The notes: generated by a model not told the origin, from the letters alone. A stretch of DNA of 64,000 nt from CAVTWH01 sp963794685 (GCA_963794685.1 CAWCFK010000004.1:682001-746000); one strand, 5' to 3'; shown: positions 8,141-17,068, numbered from the stretch's first letter. Numbers and translations are program-made.

Positions 8141-8265
8141 CCGCCGAGACCTCCGATTCGTGGACACACCGTCTCCGACATTGACGGTGCTCGCTGGCAC
8201 GATGATAGGCGGTACGCCGCCGGCGCCTGCCCAGTACGCACGGGCCGCCCCGCGGTGCCGGAGTA

Positions 8266-8288
8266 ACTTTCGAGAGCGTATCGAAAGT
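8266..8288. promoter_or_regulatory. Perfect 8-bp inverted repeat upstream of CE4 deacetylase, candidate operator
   Basis: ACTTTCGA, 7-nt spacer, TCGAAAGT. It lies in the 423-nt intergenic region 8141-8563 between the YbaB-like gene and the deacetylase. A second short palindrome TTTCGAAA sits at 8381-8388. A weak -35-like TTGACG is at 8181-8186 with GATAGG 17 nt later. The half-site CGAAAG is shared with palindromes upstream of the xylanase and glycosidase genes, although here the half-sites point outward. The rest of the gap shows no gene. Confidence 0.5.
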
Positions 8289-8563
8289 ATTGCTGCCGGG
8301 CATCCCTGCCCAGTGCCGGTCGCCGTGCTGCCAGCAGCCGCCACATCCCGCTGGTTTGGCAGTACACCTGGGGAATCCGTTTTCGAAATCTGTCGCAAGA
8401 AGAGTTCAAATGTTTCAATGAACTTCGCCAGTCAATCGTCCACCGCACCCGATCGGGTACCACCGGAAGGCCCCGGGCGCGGCAACCGTCCCCGTACCGC
8501 CGACTGGTCCGCCGACACCGCCGGTGGCGAACCGGCGCGATCAGCCGCAGTCAAGGAGAGGCC

Positions 8564-9730
8564 ATGCCTTCTATCCGTCCCTTCAGCCGGCGCGCCCTGA
8601 TCGCCGCGCTGACCGTGGCCACCGCGGCGGTCGGCACCGCCGTCGCGGTGAGCGTCGCCGCCCCCTCGTCGCAGGCCGCCACCTGCAACGGTTACGTCGG
8701 CCTGACCTTCGATGACGGCCCGACCCCGGGCAACACCCAGAACCTGCTGAACGCGCTGCGCTCGGCCGGGCTGCGGGCCACCTTCTTCGACGAGGGCCAG
8801 AACGCCCAGCCGAATCCGTCGCTGGTGCAGGCCACCGCGGCCGCCGGCATGTGGATCGGCAACCACAGCTGGAGCCACCCGCACCTGATCCAGCAGTCCA
8901 CTGCCCAGATCCAGTCCGAGATCAGCCGTACCCAGCAGGCCATCCAGCAGATCACCGGCAGCGCGCCGAAACTGTTCCGGCCGCCGTACGGCGAGACGAA
9001 CTCGACGCTGAAGTCGGTGGAGGCGCAGTACGGGCTCACCGAGATCATCTGGGATGTCGACTCGCAGGACTGGAACGGCGCCAGCGTCGACGCGATCGTG
9101 TCGGCCAACGGCCGGCTCACCAACGGCCAGGTCATCCTGATGCACGACTGGCCGGCCAACACCGTCGCGGCCATCCCGCGGATCGCCTCCGGGCTGGCCA
9201 GCCGGGGCCTGTGCGCCGGCATGATCTCCCCGGCGACCGGCCGGGCGGTCGCCCCGGACGGCACCACCCCCACCACCCCCGGCTCGCCCACCCCCGGCTC
9301 GCCCACTGCCGGCTCGCCCACCGTCCGGCCGACCACGCCGACCGCGGTACCCACCACCGGCACCCCGCCGGGCGGCTCGGGATGCCGGGTCGGCAACTCG
9401 GTCAGCGCCTGGAACACCGGGCTGACCAACAACATCACCATCACCAACACCGGCAGCTCGGCGGTCACCAACTGGAAGCTGACCTTCACGTTGCCCAACG
9501 GTCAGAGCATCATCTCCGGCTGGAACGCCACCTACAGCCCGAACAGCGGCAGCGTGACCGCGACGAACGCCGGGTACAACAGCACCATCGGCGCGGGCGG
9601 CTCGACCACCATCGGCTACCAGGCCAACCACACCGGCAACTCCGGCGCTCCGACCGGCTTCGCCCTCAACGGCGTGGCCTGCACGCTGACCCGTCTCCAG
9701 ACAGCGCCGTGCTCGACGGCGCTGCGGTGA
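8564..9730 (+). CDS. Secreted polysaccharide deacetylase (CE4) with CBM2
   Basis: 388 aa. A signal peptide (1-39, Arg-rich start, hydrophobic core, SSQA-AT cleavage) is followed by a NodB domain (about 41-225) with the CE4 motifs: TFDDGP (Asp50/Asp51), HSWSH (His101 and His105, metal ligands with an Asp), RPPYG (139-143), WDVDSQDW and LMHDW (His194). A Thr/Pro linker of GSPTPGSPTAG repeats (about 231-272) leads to a CBM2 cellulose-binding module (Cys274 to Cys373, with conserved tryptophans). Likely acetylxylan esterase acting on plant cell walls, which fits the neighbouring xylanase; chitin deacetylase is the alternative. An AAGGAGAGG Shine-Dalgarno precedes the ATG. Confidence 0.9.
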   Translation: MPSIRPFSRRALIAALTVATAAVGTAVAVSVAAPSSQAATCNGYVGLTFDDGPTPGNTQNLLNALRSAGLRATFFDEGQNAQPNPSLVQATAAAGMWIGNHSWSHPHLIQQSTAQIQSEISRTQQAIQQITGSAPKLFRPPYGETNSTLKSVEAQYGLTEIIWDVDSQDWNGASVDAIVSANGRLTNGQVILMHDWPANTVAAIPRIASGLASRGLCAGMISPATGRAVAPDGTTPTTPGSPTPGSPTAGSPTVRPTTPTAVPTTGTPPGGSGCRVGNSVSAWNTGLTNNITITNTGSSAVTNWKLTFTLPNGQSIISGWNATYSPNSGSVTATNAGYNSTIGAGGSTTIGYQANHTGNSGAPTGFALNGVACTLTRLQTAPCSTALR

Positions 9731-9737
9731 CAGAACT

Positions 9738-9768
9738 CCCGGGGCCGGCGCGACGCGCCGGCCCCGGG
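9738..9768 (+). terminator. Hairpin terminator after CE4 gene
   Basis: Perfect 14-bp stem (CCCGGGGCCGGCGC with its complement) and a 3-nt GAC loop, 7 nt after the stop codon. No U-tract, as is usual in actinobacteria. It may also end transcripts arriving from the opposite strand. Confidence 0.8.
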
Positions 9769-9880
9769 CGATACCGGATCGTTCAGTGCCGGGCCCGGCG
9801 CGTCCAGCTGACCGCGGCCGTTATGGGCTCCCGCGTTTCCTCCGGCCACCGGCCAGACGGGTCCGCTCGGTCCAGAACAC

Positions 9881-10891
9881 CTATTTCCCAGGGGATCCGG
9901 TGGCCTGGAGATCAGGGTCGACGATCCGTACGCCGGGGGCCGGGGTGGCGTCGACTAGCTGCGCGGTGGTGTGCGCCCGGATGCCGGGATCCGGGGCGTC
10001 GGCGAACCGGGCGACCACGGCTTGCACGTGTGCCTGCGCGTGCTCGGCGAGCCCGTCGTAGACCGTCACGAACACCTCCCGTGCCCGCGAGCGCGGCCAG
10101 TCGCGGGGCATCAGCTGTGCGGGTAGCTGAGGGTCCAGGACCGGGAAGCGGCGGTAGGTCTCCATGATCTCGGTACGGGTCCGGACTGCGGCGGCACCGG
10201 TGATCCGCGCGTTGCGTACGCCGGACATCAGCGGCTTCCACCGACCGATGAAGGCTTCGTACTGCTCGGCGATGGCGGCCACGTCCCACGCCTCGATCGG
10301 GCTGCGGCCGGTCCCGGTGGCGAGGTCGACATGCTCGGCCCGGAACACGGTCATGGCGCCGCCGGTGGCCGCCTGGAGCCGTTGCCGGACGACCGGGTTC
10401 AGCGCGTCCGGCGACACCCACAGCCCGTCGTAGAGCGGTGCGAAGCCCAGCCAGCGCAGCTGACCCCGCAACCCCCGTCGCTGGGTGCCCTCCTCCTGTG
10501 GAAGGGAGAAGGCGACCAGCGTCCAGTGCCCGTCCCACTGGTCGCGTCGGGGAGCGAAGCCGGCGATCCAGGCGCCGCCCGCGGACAGGTCACTGGCTGC
10601 GGCCAGGGTCAGGCGGTACGAACTGTGCCGACCGTCCCTGCTGCTCTCCAGTACTCCGCGGCGGGCCAGCCGGCTGATGGCGGTGCGGGCTCCGGCGGTG
10701 CTGACGCCGGCTTCGCCCAGCAGGGCCACGATCGCCGCGGACGGCAGCCAGGCGCGGGTGCCGACCGTGTAGTCGGCCATCAGCGTCATCGCCAGGTCCT
10801 GCGGTGCGCTGCCGGTCTGGCGTCGGGGAAGCCGCACGGACTCGCTGGAGACGTCGGGAAAGATCGTCTCAATCTCGAACGGGCTTACCAC
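9881..10891 (-). CDS. PaaX-family transcriptional regulator
   Basis: 336 aa from the GTG at 10889-10891, which has GGAG 7 nt upstream. An N-terminal winged-helix domain (about 25-95: MADYTVGTRAWLPSAAIVALLGEAGVSTAGARTAISRLARRGVLES) is followed by the PaaX central ferredoxin-like domain (WTLVAFSLPQEEGTQRRGLRGQL, LYDGLWVSP) and the C-terminal PaaX domain. PaaX represses phenylacetate catabolism and responds to phenylacetyl-CoA; related proteins control other aryl-CoA pathways. No paa genes are adjacent, so its target is not evident. It lies downstream of the xylanase terminator and is probably monocistronic. Confidence 0.85.
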   Translation of the reverse strand: MVSPFEIETIFPDVSSESVRLPRRQTGSAPQDLAMTLMADYTVGTRAWLPSAAIVALLGEAGVSTAGARTAISRLARRGVLESSRDGRHSSYRLTLAAASDLSAGGAWIAGFAPRRDQWDGHWTLVAFSLPQEEGTQRRGLRGQLRWLGFAPLYDGLWVSPDALNPVVRQRLQAATGGAMTVFRAEHVDLATGTGRSPIEAWDVAAIAEQYEAFIGRWKPLMSGVRNARITGAAAVRTRTEIMETYRRFPVLDPQLPAQLMPRDWPRSRAREVFVTVYDGLAEHAQAHVQAVVARFADAPDPGIRAHTTAQLVDATPAPGVRIVDPDLQATGSPGK

Positions 10892-10988
10892 GGCACCACT
10901 CCGACACTGTCCGGGACGCGACCGACCGCACTGGTCACGCAAAAGATAGTGCTGACCCGACCTCGGCCCATCAACCGGGGCGGAAGTA

Positions 10989-11024
10989 GGGGCACCGCTG
11001 TCCTGACTCGGACAGCGGTGCCCC
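10989..11024 (-). terminator. Strong hairpin terminator after xylanase
   Basis: Perfect 15-bp stem (GGGGCACCGCTGTCC and complement) with a 6-nt loop, about 60 nt past the xylanase stop and about 100 nt before the PaaX start. It separates the two transcription units. Confidence 0.85.
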
Positions 11025-11082
11025 GTTCTGTGCGTCGCCGGTTACCGGCCGGCCGTGCTCATCGGCCGGCGCCGGCCGCTGG

Positions 11083-13122
11083 TCAGCTTGCGCTGCAGCT
11101 GACGGTGGGCCAGGTCCATTGCCCGTTTGTCGAGACTGTGAAGCCCCAGTTGTTGCCGCTGCCGTTGGGTTTCGCCGTCATCACGTACTGGCTTGGCCAA
11201 CTGGCGCTGGTATTCCAGGTGTTGTAGACCACTGCGGGGGACACCATGTTGACCGTCACGGTCCAGTTGCTGGAGCCGGCGACCGAGACGTTGAGGTTGT
11301 ACCAGTTGTTGCCGACCGTGCCGGCCGACAGCGTTGCGGTGCAGCTGCCACCACCACCGCCACTGGTCGGGGTCGGGGTCGGGGTCGGGTTACCCCCGGT
11401 CGACGAGTCCGAGGGCTGCGGGTTCGAGCCCCCGCCGGCGGAGTTCAGCACGTTGAGGACCGAGGTGTACGCGGCCTTCTTGTTGCCGCTGCCGTCGAAG
11501 AGCAGCGGGCTCTCGCTGGAACGCCACGAGTCGCTGTCCCGTACGCCCCAGACGGTGATGCCGATGCAGCGCGAGACGTTGACACAGGCCTGCGTCATAC
11601 CGGCGTACTGGCTGGTGGAGGCGTTGGTGACATCGGCCTCGGTGATGGCGACGTCGACACCGAGCGCGGCGAAGCTCTCCAGGGTGGTCTGGAAGTTGCC
11701 GGGCAGCGAGCTACCGCCGGTGAAGTGGGTCTGCAGGCCCACACAGTCGATCGGGACTCCGCGGGACTTGAAGTCCTTGATCATGTTGTAGACGCCCTGC
11801 GTCTTGGCGTACGACCAGTTCTCGATGTTGTAGTCGTTGTAGCAGAGCTTGACGCCCGGGTCGGCCGCCCGGGCCGTCCTGAACGCGACCTCGATCCAGT
11901 CGTTTCCGGTGCCCTGCAGGTTCGACTGGCGACGGCTGCCGTCCTCATTGAAGGCCTCGTTCACCACATCCCAGGCGGCCAGCTTGCCCTTGTAGTGGCC
12001 CACCACCCCGTTGATGTGGTTGATCATCGCGCTGCGCAGCGCGCTGCCGTTCATGTTCTGCATCCAGCCCGGCTGCTGGCCGTGCCACGCGAGGGTATGG
12101 CCGCGGACCTTCATGCCGCGCTGGTTGGCCCAGTTGTAGATCGCGTCGCCGGCGGAGAAGTTGAACTGGTTCTGGTTCGGCTCGGTGGCGTCCGGTTTCA
12201 TCTCGTTCTCGGCCGTCACCATGTCGAACTCACGGCTGGCGATCCCGGTGTACGTGCCGTCATTGAGTCGGCTCTGCGCGATCGCGGTGCCGTAGTACCG
12301 GCCGCTGCGTTCGGCAGCCGCCTTCAGCGTGGTGCCGGCCTGGCCGCCACCACCGGAGGTCGGCGTGGGCGTCGGGTTGCCCCCACCAGCGGTGGCCGTG
12401 GGCGTCGGGGTGCTGCCACCGTTGCCGGAGCCTTCGCTGACGGTGATGTTGGAGCTACCACTGCTCTGGTAACCCTCGGTGGCGAGGATCTGGTAGTCGT
12501 GGCTGCCGAGGTTCAGACCCAGGCTGCGCCACGCGTTGAAGTGGTTGGCGACGGTGATGGTGCCGCTGGTGCGGTGCTGCTGGCGCACGCTCCAGTACTG
12601 GTAGAACGTGGCGGTGCCGATGATCGACGGCTGGTTGACCCGCTGGGTGCGGTAGATGTCGTAGGTGCTGCCGTCGGTGGTGACGGAGCCCAGTCGCTGG
12701 GCTCCGTTGCTCGGGTTGTAGCTGCCGAACGTCTCGACGATGTAGTACTCGACGAGCGGGCTGGTGGTCCAGCCGTACAGCGACAGGTAGCCGTTGCCGT
12801 TGACGTTGAAGCTGCCCGAGTAGTTCACGGTGTGGTCGGAGCCGGGCTTCCAGCCCTTACCGGCGACGAAGTTGTTGACGTTGTTCCACTGGGTGCTGTA
12901 CTGCCCGCCGTTGCCCATGGTCATGGACACGTTGCCGCTGTCTTTCCAGAACGAGAAGAAGTACCCGTTGTTGGTACCCGTCTGGTTGGAGCTGACGGTC
13001 GTGTCGGCGTGGGCCGCGGTGGCCAGCACCGTTCCGGTGATGGCCAGCAGGGCGGCGCAGACGCCACCCAGCAGCATTCTGAGGCCGCGTCGGCGGCGAC
13101 GGCGGACGGGGACGTCGTCCAT
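11083..13122 (-). CDS. Bifunctional secreted xylanase GH11-GH10-CBM
   Basis: 679 aa from the ATG at 13120-13122 (AAGGAG 6 nt upstream). Signal peptide 1-39 with an Arg tract. GH11 domain about 40-228: nucleophile Glu125 in PLVEYYIVE and acid/base Glu216 in ATEGYQSSG. Pro/Thr/Gly linker 236-264. GH10 domain about 265-563: acid/base Glu389 in DVVNEAF, nucleophile Glu495 in VAITEADV, and the KLCYNDYN and GVRDSDSWR signatures. Second linker 564-593, then a CBM2-like domain (Cys594-Cys676, several Trp). Both catalytic domains keep all catalytic residues, so one chain should carry two endo-1,4-beta-xylanase types that cut substituted and unsubstituted xylan differently. Two CGAAA/TTTCG palindromes lie upstream. 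Confidence 0.93.
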   Translation of the reverse strand: MDDVPVRRRRRRGLRMLLGGVCAALLAITGTVLATAAHADTTVSSNQTGTNNGYFFSFWKDSGNVSMTMGNGGQYSTQWNNVNNFVAGKGWKPGSDHTVNYSGSFNVNGNGYLSLYGWTTSPLVEYYIVETFGSYNPSNGAQRLGSVTTDGSTYDIYRTQRVNQPSIIGTATFYQYWSVRQQHRTSGTITVANHFNAWRSLGLNLGSHDYQILATEGYQSSGSSNITVSEGSGNGGSTPTPTATAGGGNPTPTPTSGGGGQAGTTLKAAAERSGRYYGTAIAQSRLNDGTYTGIASREFDMVTAENEMKPDATEPNQNQFNFSAGDAIYNWANQRGMKVRGHTLAWHGQQPGWMQNMNGSALRSAMINHINGVVGHYKGKLAAWDVVNEAFNEDGSRRQSNLQGTGNDWIEVAFRTARAADPGVKLCYNDYNIENWSYAKTQGVYNMIKDFKSRGVPIDCVGLQTHFTGGSSLPGNFQTTLESFAALGVDVAITEADVTNASTSQYAGMTQACVNVSRCIGITVWGVRDSDSWRSSESPLLFDGSGNKKAAYTSVLNVLNSAGGGSNPQPSDSSTGGNPTPTPTPTSGGGGGSCTATLSAGTVGNNWYNLNVSVAGSSNWTVTVNMVSPAVVYNTWNTSASWPSQYVMTAKPNGSGNNWGFTVSTNGQWTWPTVSCSAS

Positions 13123-13207
13123 GTGTTGCTCCTTCTCGTGGGGATGGCGGTCGTCGGGGACACGCGCGATCGCCGGTCTGTGCACTGTGGATATTTACGA
13201 CAACTCT

Positions 13208-13217
13208 CGAAAGTTTC
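13208..13217. promoter_or_regulatory. CGAAAGTTTC palindrome in xylanase leader
   Basis: Near-palindrome CGAAA-G-TTTC in the xylanase 5' leader, about 86 nt before its start codon. It matches the CGAAA-N-TTTCG consensus reported for xylan-utilisation repressors of streptomycetes (BxlR type). The match is by eye. Confidence 0.5.
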
Positions 13218-13331
13218 TCGGACGACCGCCCGATTCACCCCGCTGTGACTGCCGTGGCTCCGGCAGCCGCGTGCAGGCTGTCCTTGCCTTGGCGGTGCGT
13301 CACGGGGCTGTCTGACCTGGGATACCAGTAC

Positions 13332-13343
13332 CGAAAGCTTTCG
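13332..13343. promoter_or_regulatory. CGAAAGCTTTCG palindrome, candidate xylan-regulon operator
   Basis: A perfect 12-bp palindrome just downstream (on the minus strand) of a TTGACA promoter element at 13388-13393, so it would lie near +10 to +20 of the xylanase transcript. This is a classical repressor position. The intergenic region 13123-13501 holds this site, the 13208 site and no gene. Confidence 0.6.
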
Positions 13344-13359
13344 ATCACGAGATGTCCGT

Positions 13360-13393
13360 CACTTAGCTTTGCTGCCGTCCCGATAACTGTCAA
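13360..13393 (-). promoter_or_regulatory. Candidate xylanase promoter
   Basis: The minus strand reads TTGACA (13393-13388) then, 22 nt later, TAAGTG. The esterase gene has the same TTGACAGTT ... TAAGTG arrangement with the same 22-nt interval. A clear TANNNT -10 element at 17-18 nt is lacking, so the exact -10 is uncertain. Confidence 0.4.
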
Positions 13394-13501
13394 GCGTCGT
13401 TCGCCGATATGCCGCAGCCGTGCCGCCGGCCCGCTGAGGGGCCGGCGACACGGCGGGATACGCGGATTCCGCGTCAGTGTGGACGGTGGTGCAGGCGGAC
13501 G

Positions 13502-14779
13502 TCAGAGCGTGAGGTTCTTCTGCTGTACCTGCCACTGCGTGCCACACAGGCCGCAGTTCGACCCGACGAAATTGGTACCGGCGGTCCGGTCACCCTTCAG
13601 CCGCCACCTGAGGTAGAGCACGGCCACCCGGCCGAACTCGCCGCCGTTGGTCTCGCCGTACGTGCCGCCGTGCCCGACCGGCAGGTTGCCCATGAACGCG
13701 GGCAGCCCGGACGGAAGCTTGCCCCAGTCGTCGATGGCGTTGGGGTAGGCGATGTCGCCGGAGCCGCCGATGAAGTAGGCGATCGGCTTCGTCAGGCGCT
13801 TGAGCTGGTAGTCGTTGGCGTCGTTGAGCAGCCCGCTGCTGAAGATCAACGTCGTGCTCACGCGCGGGTCGTTGGAGACCTCGTAGGCCTCCAGGCCGCC
13901 GCAGGACCACCCGGCCACCGCGACCTTGGTGGTGTCGATCCGGCCGTAGTACTTGCTGCCCTGCCGGCTGTTCTCGGAGACCGCCCAGTCGATCGCCTGG
14001 GTCAGCATCGCGGACGTCTCGGTGCCCGAGCCGTTCGGGTTGCCGTTGGCGATCACCAGGAACCCGTACGAGGCGATGTAACGCAGGAAGTTGATGGACA
14101 TCGTGCCGTTGTTGGAGCAGCCACCTTCGCCCCACACCATGATGGGAAGCTGCTCGGAAGGGAGCGTGTCCGGCCGGTAGATGGTGTGGCTGGGCAGGCT
14201 GTTCGAGGTCTCATAGCCAGCCGGGTACGGCGGCGTGCCGCCGCTGGGCGACCGACTCACACTCGGGCTCACGCTCGGGCTCACGCTCGGACTGGCGCTG
14301 GGGGTGGGGCTGCTGCTGGGCGAGCTCGAGTCACCGGTCGAGGGCGAGGAACTACTGACCGCGCCGGTGCAGGAGATGCCGTTGAAGGCGAAGTCGGTCG
14401 GGACGGGGTTGGCGCCGTTCCATCCGCCGTTGAAGCCGAAAGCGACGTTTCCGCCGGCCGGGACGGTGCCGTTGTAGGGGGCGTTGTTGACGGTGACCTG
14501 CGCGCCGGACTGGCTGACCGAGCCGTTCCACAGTTGGGTGATCGTCTGTCCGGCGCCGAACGACCAGGTGAGCTTCCAGTTCGTCACGGGGTCACCCAGG
14601 TTGGTGATGGTGACGTTCGCGCCGAAGCCGCCCGGCCAGGAACTCGACACCAGGTAGTTGACCCGGCAGCCGGTGGCCGCCTCGGAGGCGGTCGTGGTGA
14701 GGATTGCGGTCCCGGTCGCCGCCGCGAGGACGGACACAGTGGCGATGACGTGCCGGGATCGAAATCGGGAGTACTTCAT
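13502..14779 (-). CDS. Secreted CBM2-linked alpha/beta hydrolase (probable carbohydrate esterase)
   Basis: 425 aa. Signal peptide 1-35, CBM2 cellulose-binding module Cys38-Cys137, a Ser/Pro linker 141-185 with PSVSPSVSPSV repeats (12-bp DNA repeats near 14257-14290), then an alpha/beta-hydrolase domain. A likely catalytic triad is Ser292 in GWSCGG, Asp342 in GGSGDIAY and His370 in PVGHGGTYG. The nucleophile elbow has Cys after Ser. The domain order and neighbours (xylanase, CE4 deacetylase) suggest an esterase that removes acetyl or feruloyl groups from cellulose-bound xylan; the specificity cannot be read. A GGAGGAG Shine-Dalgarno precedes the ATG. Confidence 0.8.
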   Translation of the reverse strand: MKYSRFRSRHVIATVSVLAAATGTAILTTTASEAATGCRVNYLVSSSWPGGFGANVTITNLGDPVTNWKLTWSFGAGQTITQLWNGSVSQSGAQVTVNNAPYNGTVPAGGNVAFGFNGGWNGANPVPTDFAFNGISCTGAVSSSSPSTGDSSSPSSSPTPSASPSVSPSVSPSVSRSPSGGTPPYPAGYETSNSLPSHTIYRPDTLPSEQLPIMVWGEGGCSNNGTMSINFLRYIASYGFLVIANGNPNGSGTETSAMLTQAIDWAVSENSRQGSKYYGRIDTTKVAVAGWSCGGLEAYEVSNDPRVSTTLIFSSGLLNDANDYQLKRLTKPIAYFIGGSGDIAYPNAIDDWGKLPSGLPAFMGNLPVGHGGTYGETNGGEFGRVAVLYLRWRLKGDRTAGTNFVGSNCGLCGTQWQVQQKNLTL

Positions 14780-14912
14780 CTCGCTCCTCCAGTGAGGGGT
14801 GCGTCGCTCGCCGGCCCGGTGGTCAGCCCTCCCGGCGCCTGCGGTTGGCGGCTGCGGTTGGCCGGGTCACCCCTCGGGCCCGGAGACACCGAGCAGGGAC
14901 GGATTTGCACTT

Positions 14913-14941
14913 ATCGTTTCCCCGAGCGGCAAAACTGTCAA
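14913..14941 (-). promoter_or_regulatory. Candidate promoter of the CBM2-hydrolase gene
   Basis: TTGACA on the minus strand at 14941-14936, with AACGATAAGTG 17-22 nt downstream. The layout is shared with the xylanase promoter. No CGAAA palindrome is seen here. Confidence 0.4.
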
Positions 14942-14992
14942 GCAATCCCATCGACGCACGTGATGCTCATGCTCGAGAATGACCTGGATGCG

Positions 14993-15040
14993 GAGGGGGC
15001 ACGTTGCGGCGCCGGTACCGGCGCCGCAACGTGCCCCCTC
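14993..15040 (-). terminator. 48-bp perfect palindrome, terminator of the glycosidase gene
   Basis: A completely symmetric 48-bp sequence centred on GGTACC at 15016/15017. In RNA it forms a stem of about 22 bp with a GTAC loop. It lies about 40 nt past the stop of the gene at 15079-16848. It should stop transcription toward the esterase gene, which then needs its own promoter at 14.9 kb. Confidence 0.85.
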
Positions 15041-15078
15041 AACTGTGCGCGGATCTGTTCACGACCGCGCGGCGTGAC

Positions 15079-16848
15079 TCAGGCCGCTGCGAGTGTCCAC
15101 AGATGGTCGGCCGTCCCGTTGTCGCTCCACTGGAGGATCTGGGCACCCGACGAGGTGCTCATGTTGGTGACCCCGAGCAACAGGCCGCTGTTGACACTTT
15201 GGATCTTGTAGTGACCGGCGCCATCGGCGGTGAATCTCCACAGGTGGTCGACGGTTCCGGTGTCACCCCAGATGAGCGCCGGCGCACCCTGGCTTGTCGA
15301 GGCGTTCTGGATACCGAGCACCAGGCCGCTCGACTGGTTGACGATCTTGTACTGGCCGTTGCCCGTGGAGACGAGGGCCCAGACCTGCGAGGTGCCGGTG
15401 CCAGCCGTCTGCTGGACGACCGACGTGCCCCAGCCCGTACCGGCGTTCAGCGGGCCGAGCCGCAGACCGCTGTTGACGTTGGTGATCCGGTAGTTGCCGG
15501 ACAGCGTCGTGCCGCCCGTCCCTCCAGTACCTCCGGTACTCCCGGAGCCCGCCGTGATCGTGATGCGGTAGGCGTTGTTCGTGGCCATGGTGATCGGGAC
15601 GGAGATGGAGCCGTTCGACGGCGTGTACGTCTGGGTCGAGACCGTGCTAGGTCCGGCGGACGCCACGGTGCGGCCGAGCGACACGGTCTGCTCCACCTTC
15701 ACGCTCACCGTTGAGCCGAGGCTCAGCGAGTTGAGTCCGTTGACGGTGACGGCGCAGGATCCGTTGCAGTTGCCGACGATGATGCTGACCTGGTTGTTGC
15801 CGGACGGAACGGCGGCGAAGCCGTCGATGCCGGTCTGCGCGGGTGGAGTGGTCACGACCATGTTGCCGCTCATGGCGGCGTACCAGGTGTAGAGCCAGTA
15901 CGCGGCATTCGGGCTGCCGCCGCGGCCGGTCAGCAGGTCGCCGAGCGCACCGGACTGGTTCCAGAAGGCGAGCTCCGCGTCGCGGATGCCGAGGCGCTCG
16001 AACTTCGAGATGTACCCGACGAGCGGACCGGGCAGGCCGACCTCACTGGGGGACGCGTACTCCTCGATCGCGATCGGTCGCCGGCTGATGCCGAGCTGGT
16101 CCTCGATGCTCTGCACGGTGGCGACGTCTCCCGCGATCTTCGACGAGCTGGACAGCTCGTGCCAGGCGAGGATGTCGGGAACCGTGTTGGTGTTGACGGC
16201 GTTCTGCAGAAAGTTCCGCATGTCGCTGATGTTGTCCGAGAAGCTGGGACCCTGGATGGGCTTGTTCGCATCGATCGACCGGACCTGACGGAAGGTCGTC
16301 GTCCAGAACGCCTCGTAGGTGCCGTTGGCCGACTTCCAGGTGTTGTCCGACTCGTTCCACAGCTCGTATGCGGAGATGCTGTTGTAGTACGAGGACGACT
16401 TCATCTGGGCGATCTGCGAGTTGACGAACGGCGTCCAGGTGCTCCAGCTGAACTGGTACGGCCACCCGGCGTAGTAGTCGGAGAGTCGGTTGACCAGCTT
16501 CGCGCCCACGCTGACCGCGGTCGGCGCCACCACGGCGATGTCACCGGTCGGTTGCTGCTTTCCGCCGGCAGGCATCTGTACGAAGGTGTTGGGTTTGATC
16601 GCCTGCGCGAGCGACACCGTGGGCTGGGTGGCGTTCGCGAGGCCGTAGAGGCTGCCGGTCGCGACGTGCGTGACCGGCCGCAGCACCTGATTGGCATTCA
16701 CGACAAGCGTTGTGGAGGCGCTCGCCGCGGACGCCGGGTTGAGCACGAGTCCGGTGAGGATCAGGCCCAACGTCACGACTGCGATCGAGGCCACGGTCGC
16801 GATGCGTGCCGTTCGGCGGCGTTGCGGGATTGGAGTAACTGGGGTCAT
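15079..16848 (-). CDS. Secreted clan GH-A glycoside hydrolase with ricin-type lectin domain
   Basis: 589 aa from the ATG at 16846-16848 (AAGGGA upstream); the frame runs on to 17184 but through promoter palindromes. Signal/anchor segment about 13-45. Catalytic TIM-barrel region about 48-335: acid/base candidate Glu166 in YELWNES and nucleophile candidate Glu262/Glu263 in IAIEEYA, the spacing of GH39/GH30-like enzymes. A beta-sandwich (about 336-432) and a Gly/Thr linker are followed by a ricin-type (CBM13-like) lectin (450-589) with three repeats ending in QVWAL, HLWRF and HLWTL. Probably a xylan- or arabinan-side-chain glycosidase (inferred from neighbours). The exact GH family is uncertain. 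Confidence 0.75.
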   Translation of the reverse strand: MTPVTPIPQRRRTARIATVASIAVVTLGLILTGLVLNPASAASASTTLVVNANQVLRPVTHVATGSLYGLANATQPTVSLAQAIKPNTFVQMPAGGKQQPTGDIAVVAPTAVSVGAKLVNRLSDYYAGWPYQFSWSTWTPFVNSQIAQMKSSSYYNSISAYELWNESDNTWKSANGTYEAFWTTTFRQVRSIDANKPIQGPSFSDNISDMRNFLQNAVNTNTVPDILAWHELSSSSKIAGDVATVQSIEDQLGISRRPIAIEEYASPSEVGLPGPLVGYISKFERLGIRDAELAFWNQSGALGDLLTGRGGSPNAAYWLYTWYAAMSGNMVVTTPPAQTGIDGFAAVPSGNNQVSIIVGNCNGSCAVTVNGLNSLSLGSTVSVKVEQTVSLGRTVASAGPSTVSTQTYTPSNGSISVPITMATNNAYRITITAGSGSTGGTGGTGGTTLSGNYRITNVNSGLRLGPLNAGTGWGTSVVQQTAGTGTSQVWALVSTGNGQYKIVNQSSGLVLGIQNASTSQGAPALIWGDTGTVDHLWRFTADGAGHYKIQSVNSGLLLGVTNMSTSSGAQILQWSDNGTADHLWTLAAA

Positions 16849-17068
16849 GCTGCTCGTCCCTTCTTCGGTTGGTACGGGTGCGCGCTCTGACTGGATTCCG
16901 TTGGTGTCCCCGGACGGTCGGGGCACCGTGGTCGCGCGTCTTGCCGAGCTGCCATCCAGCGCTGATCCAGGCATTCGGATCAACCACTTCCGGGGCCATT
17001 CCCTGCGCGGATCAGGGTGTGGGCAGGGGCCGGCCGGGTTCGCGGCGACCGAAACTGTTGTGACGCGA

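Noticed and set aside
11119..13248. Long plus-strand open frame of 709 codons opposite the xylanase
   Set aside because: It is the antisense shadow of the GH11-GH10 xylanase, whose catalytic motifs are complete on the minus strand.
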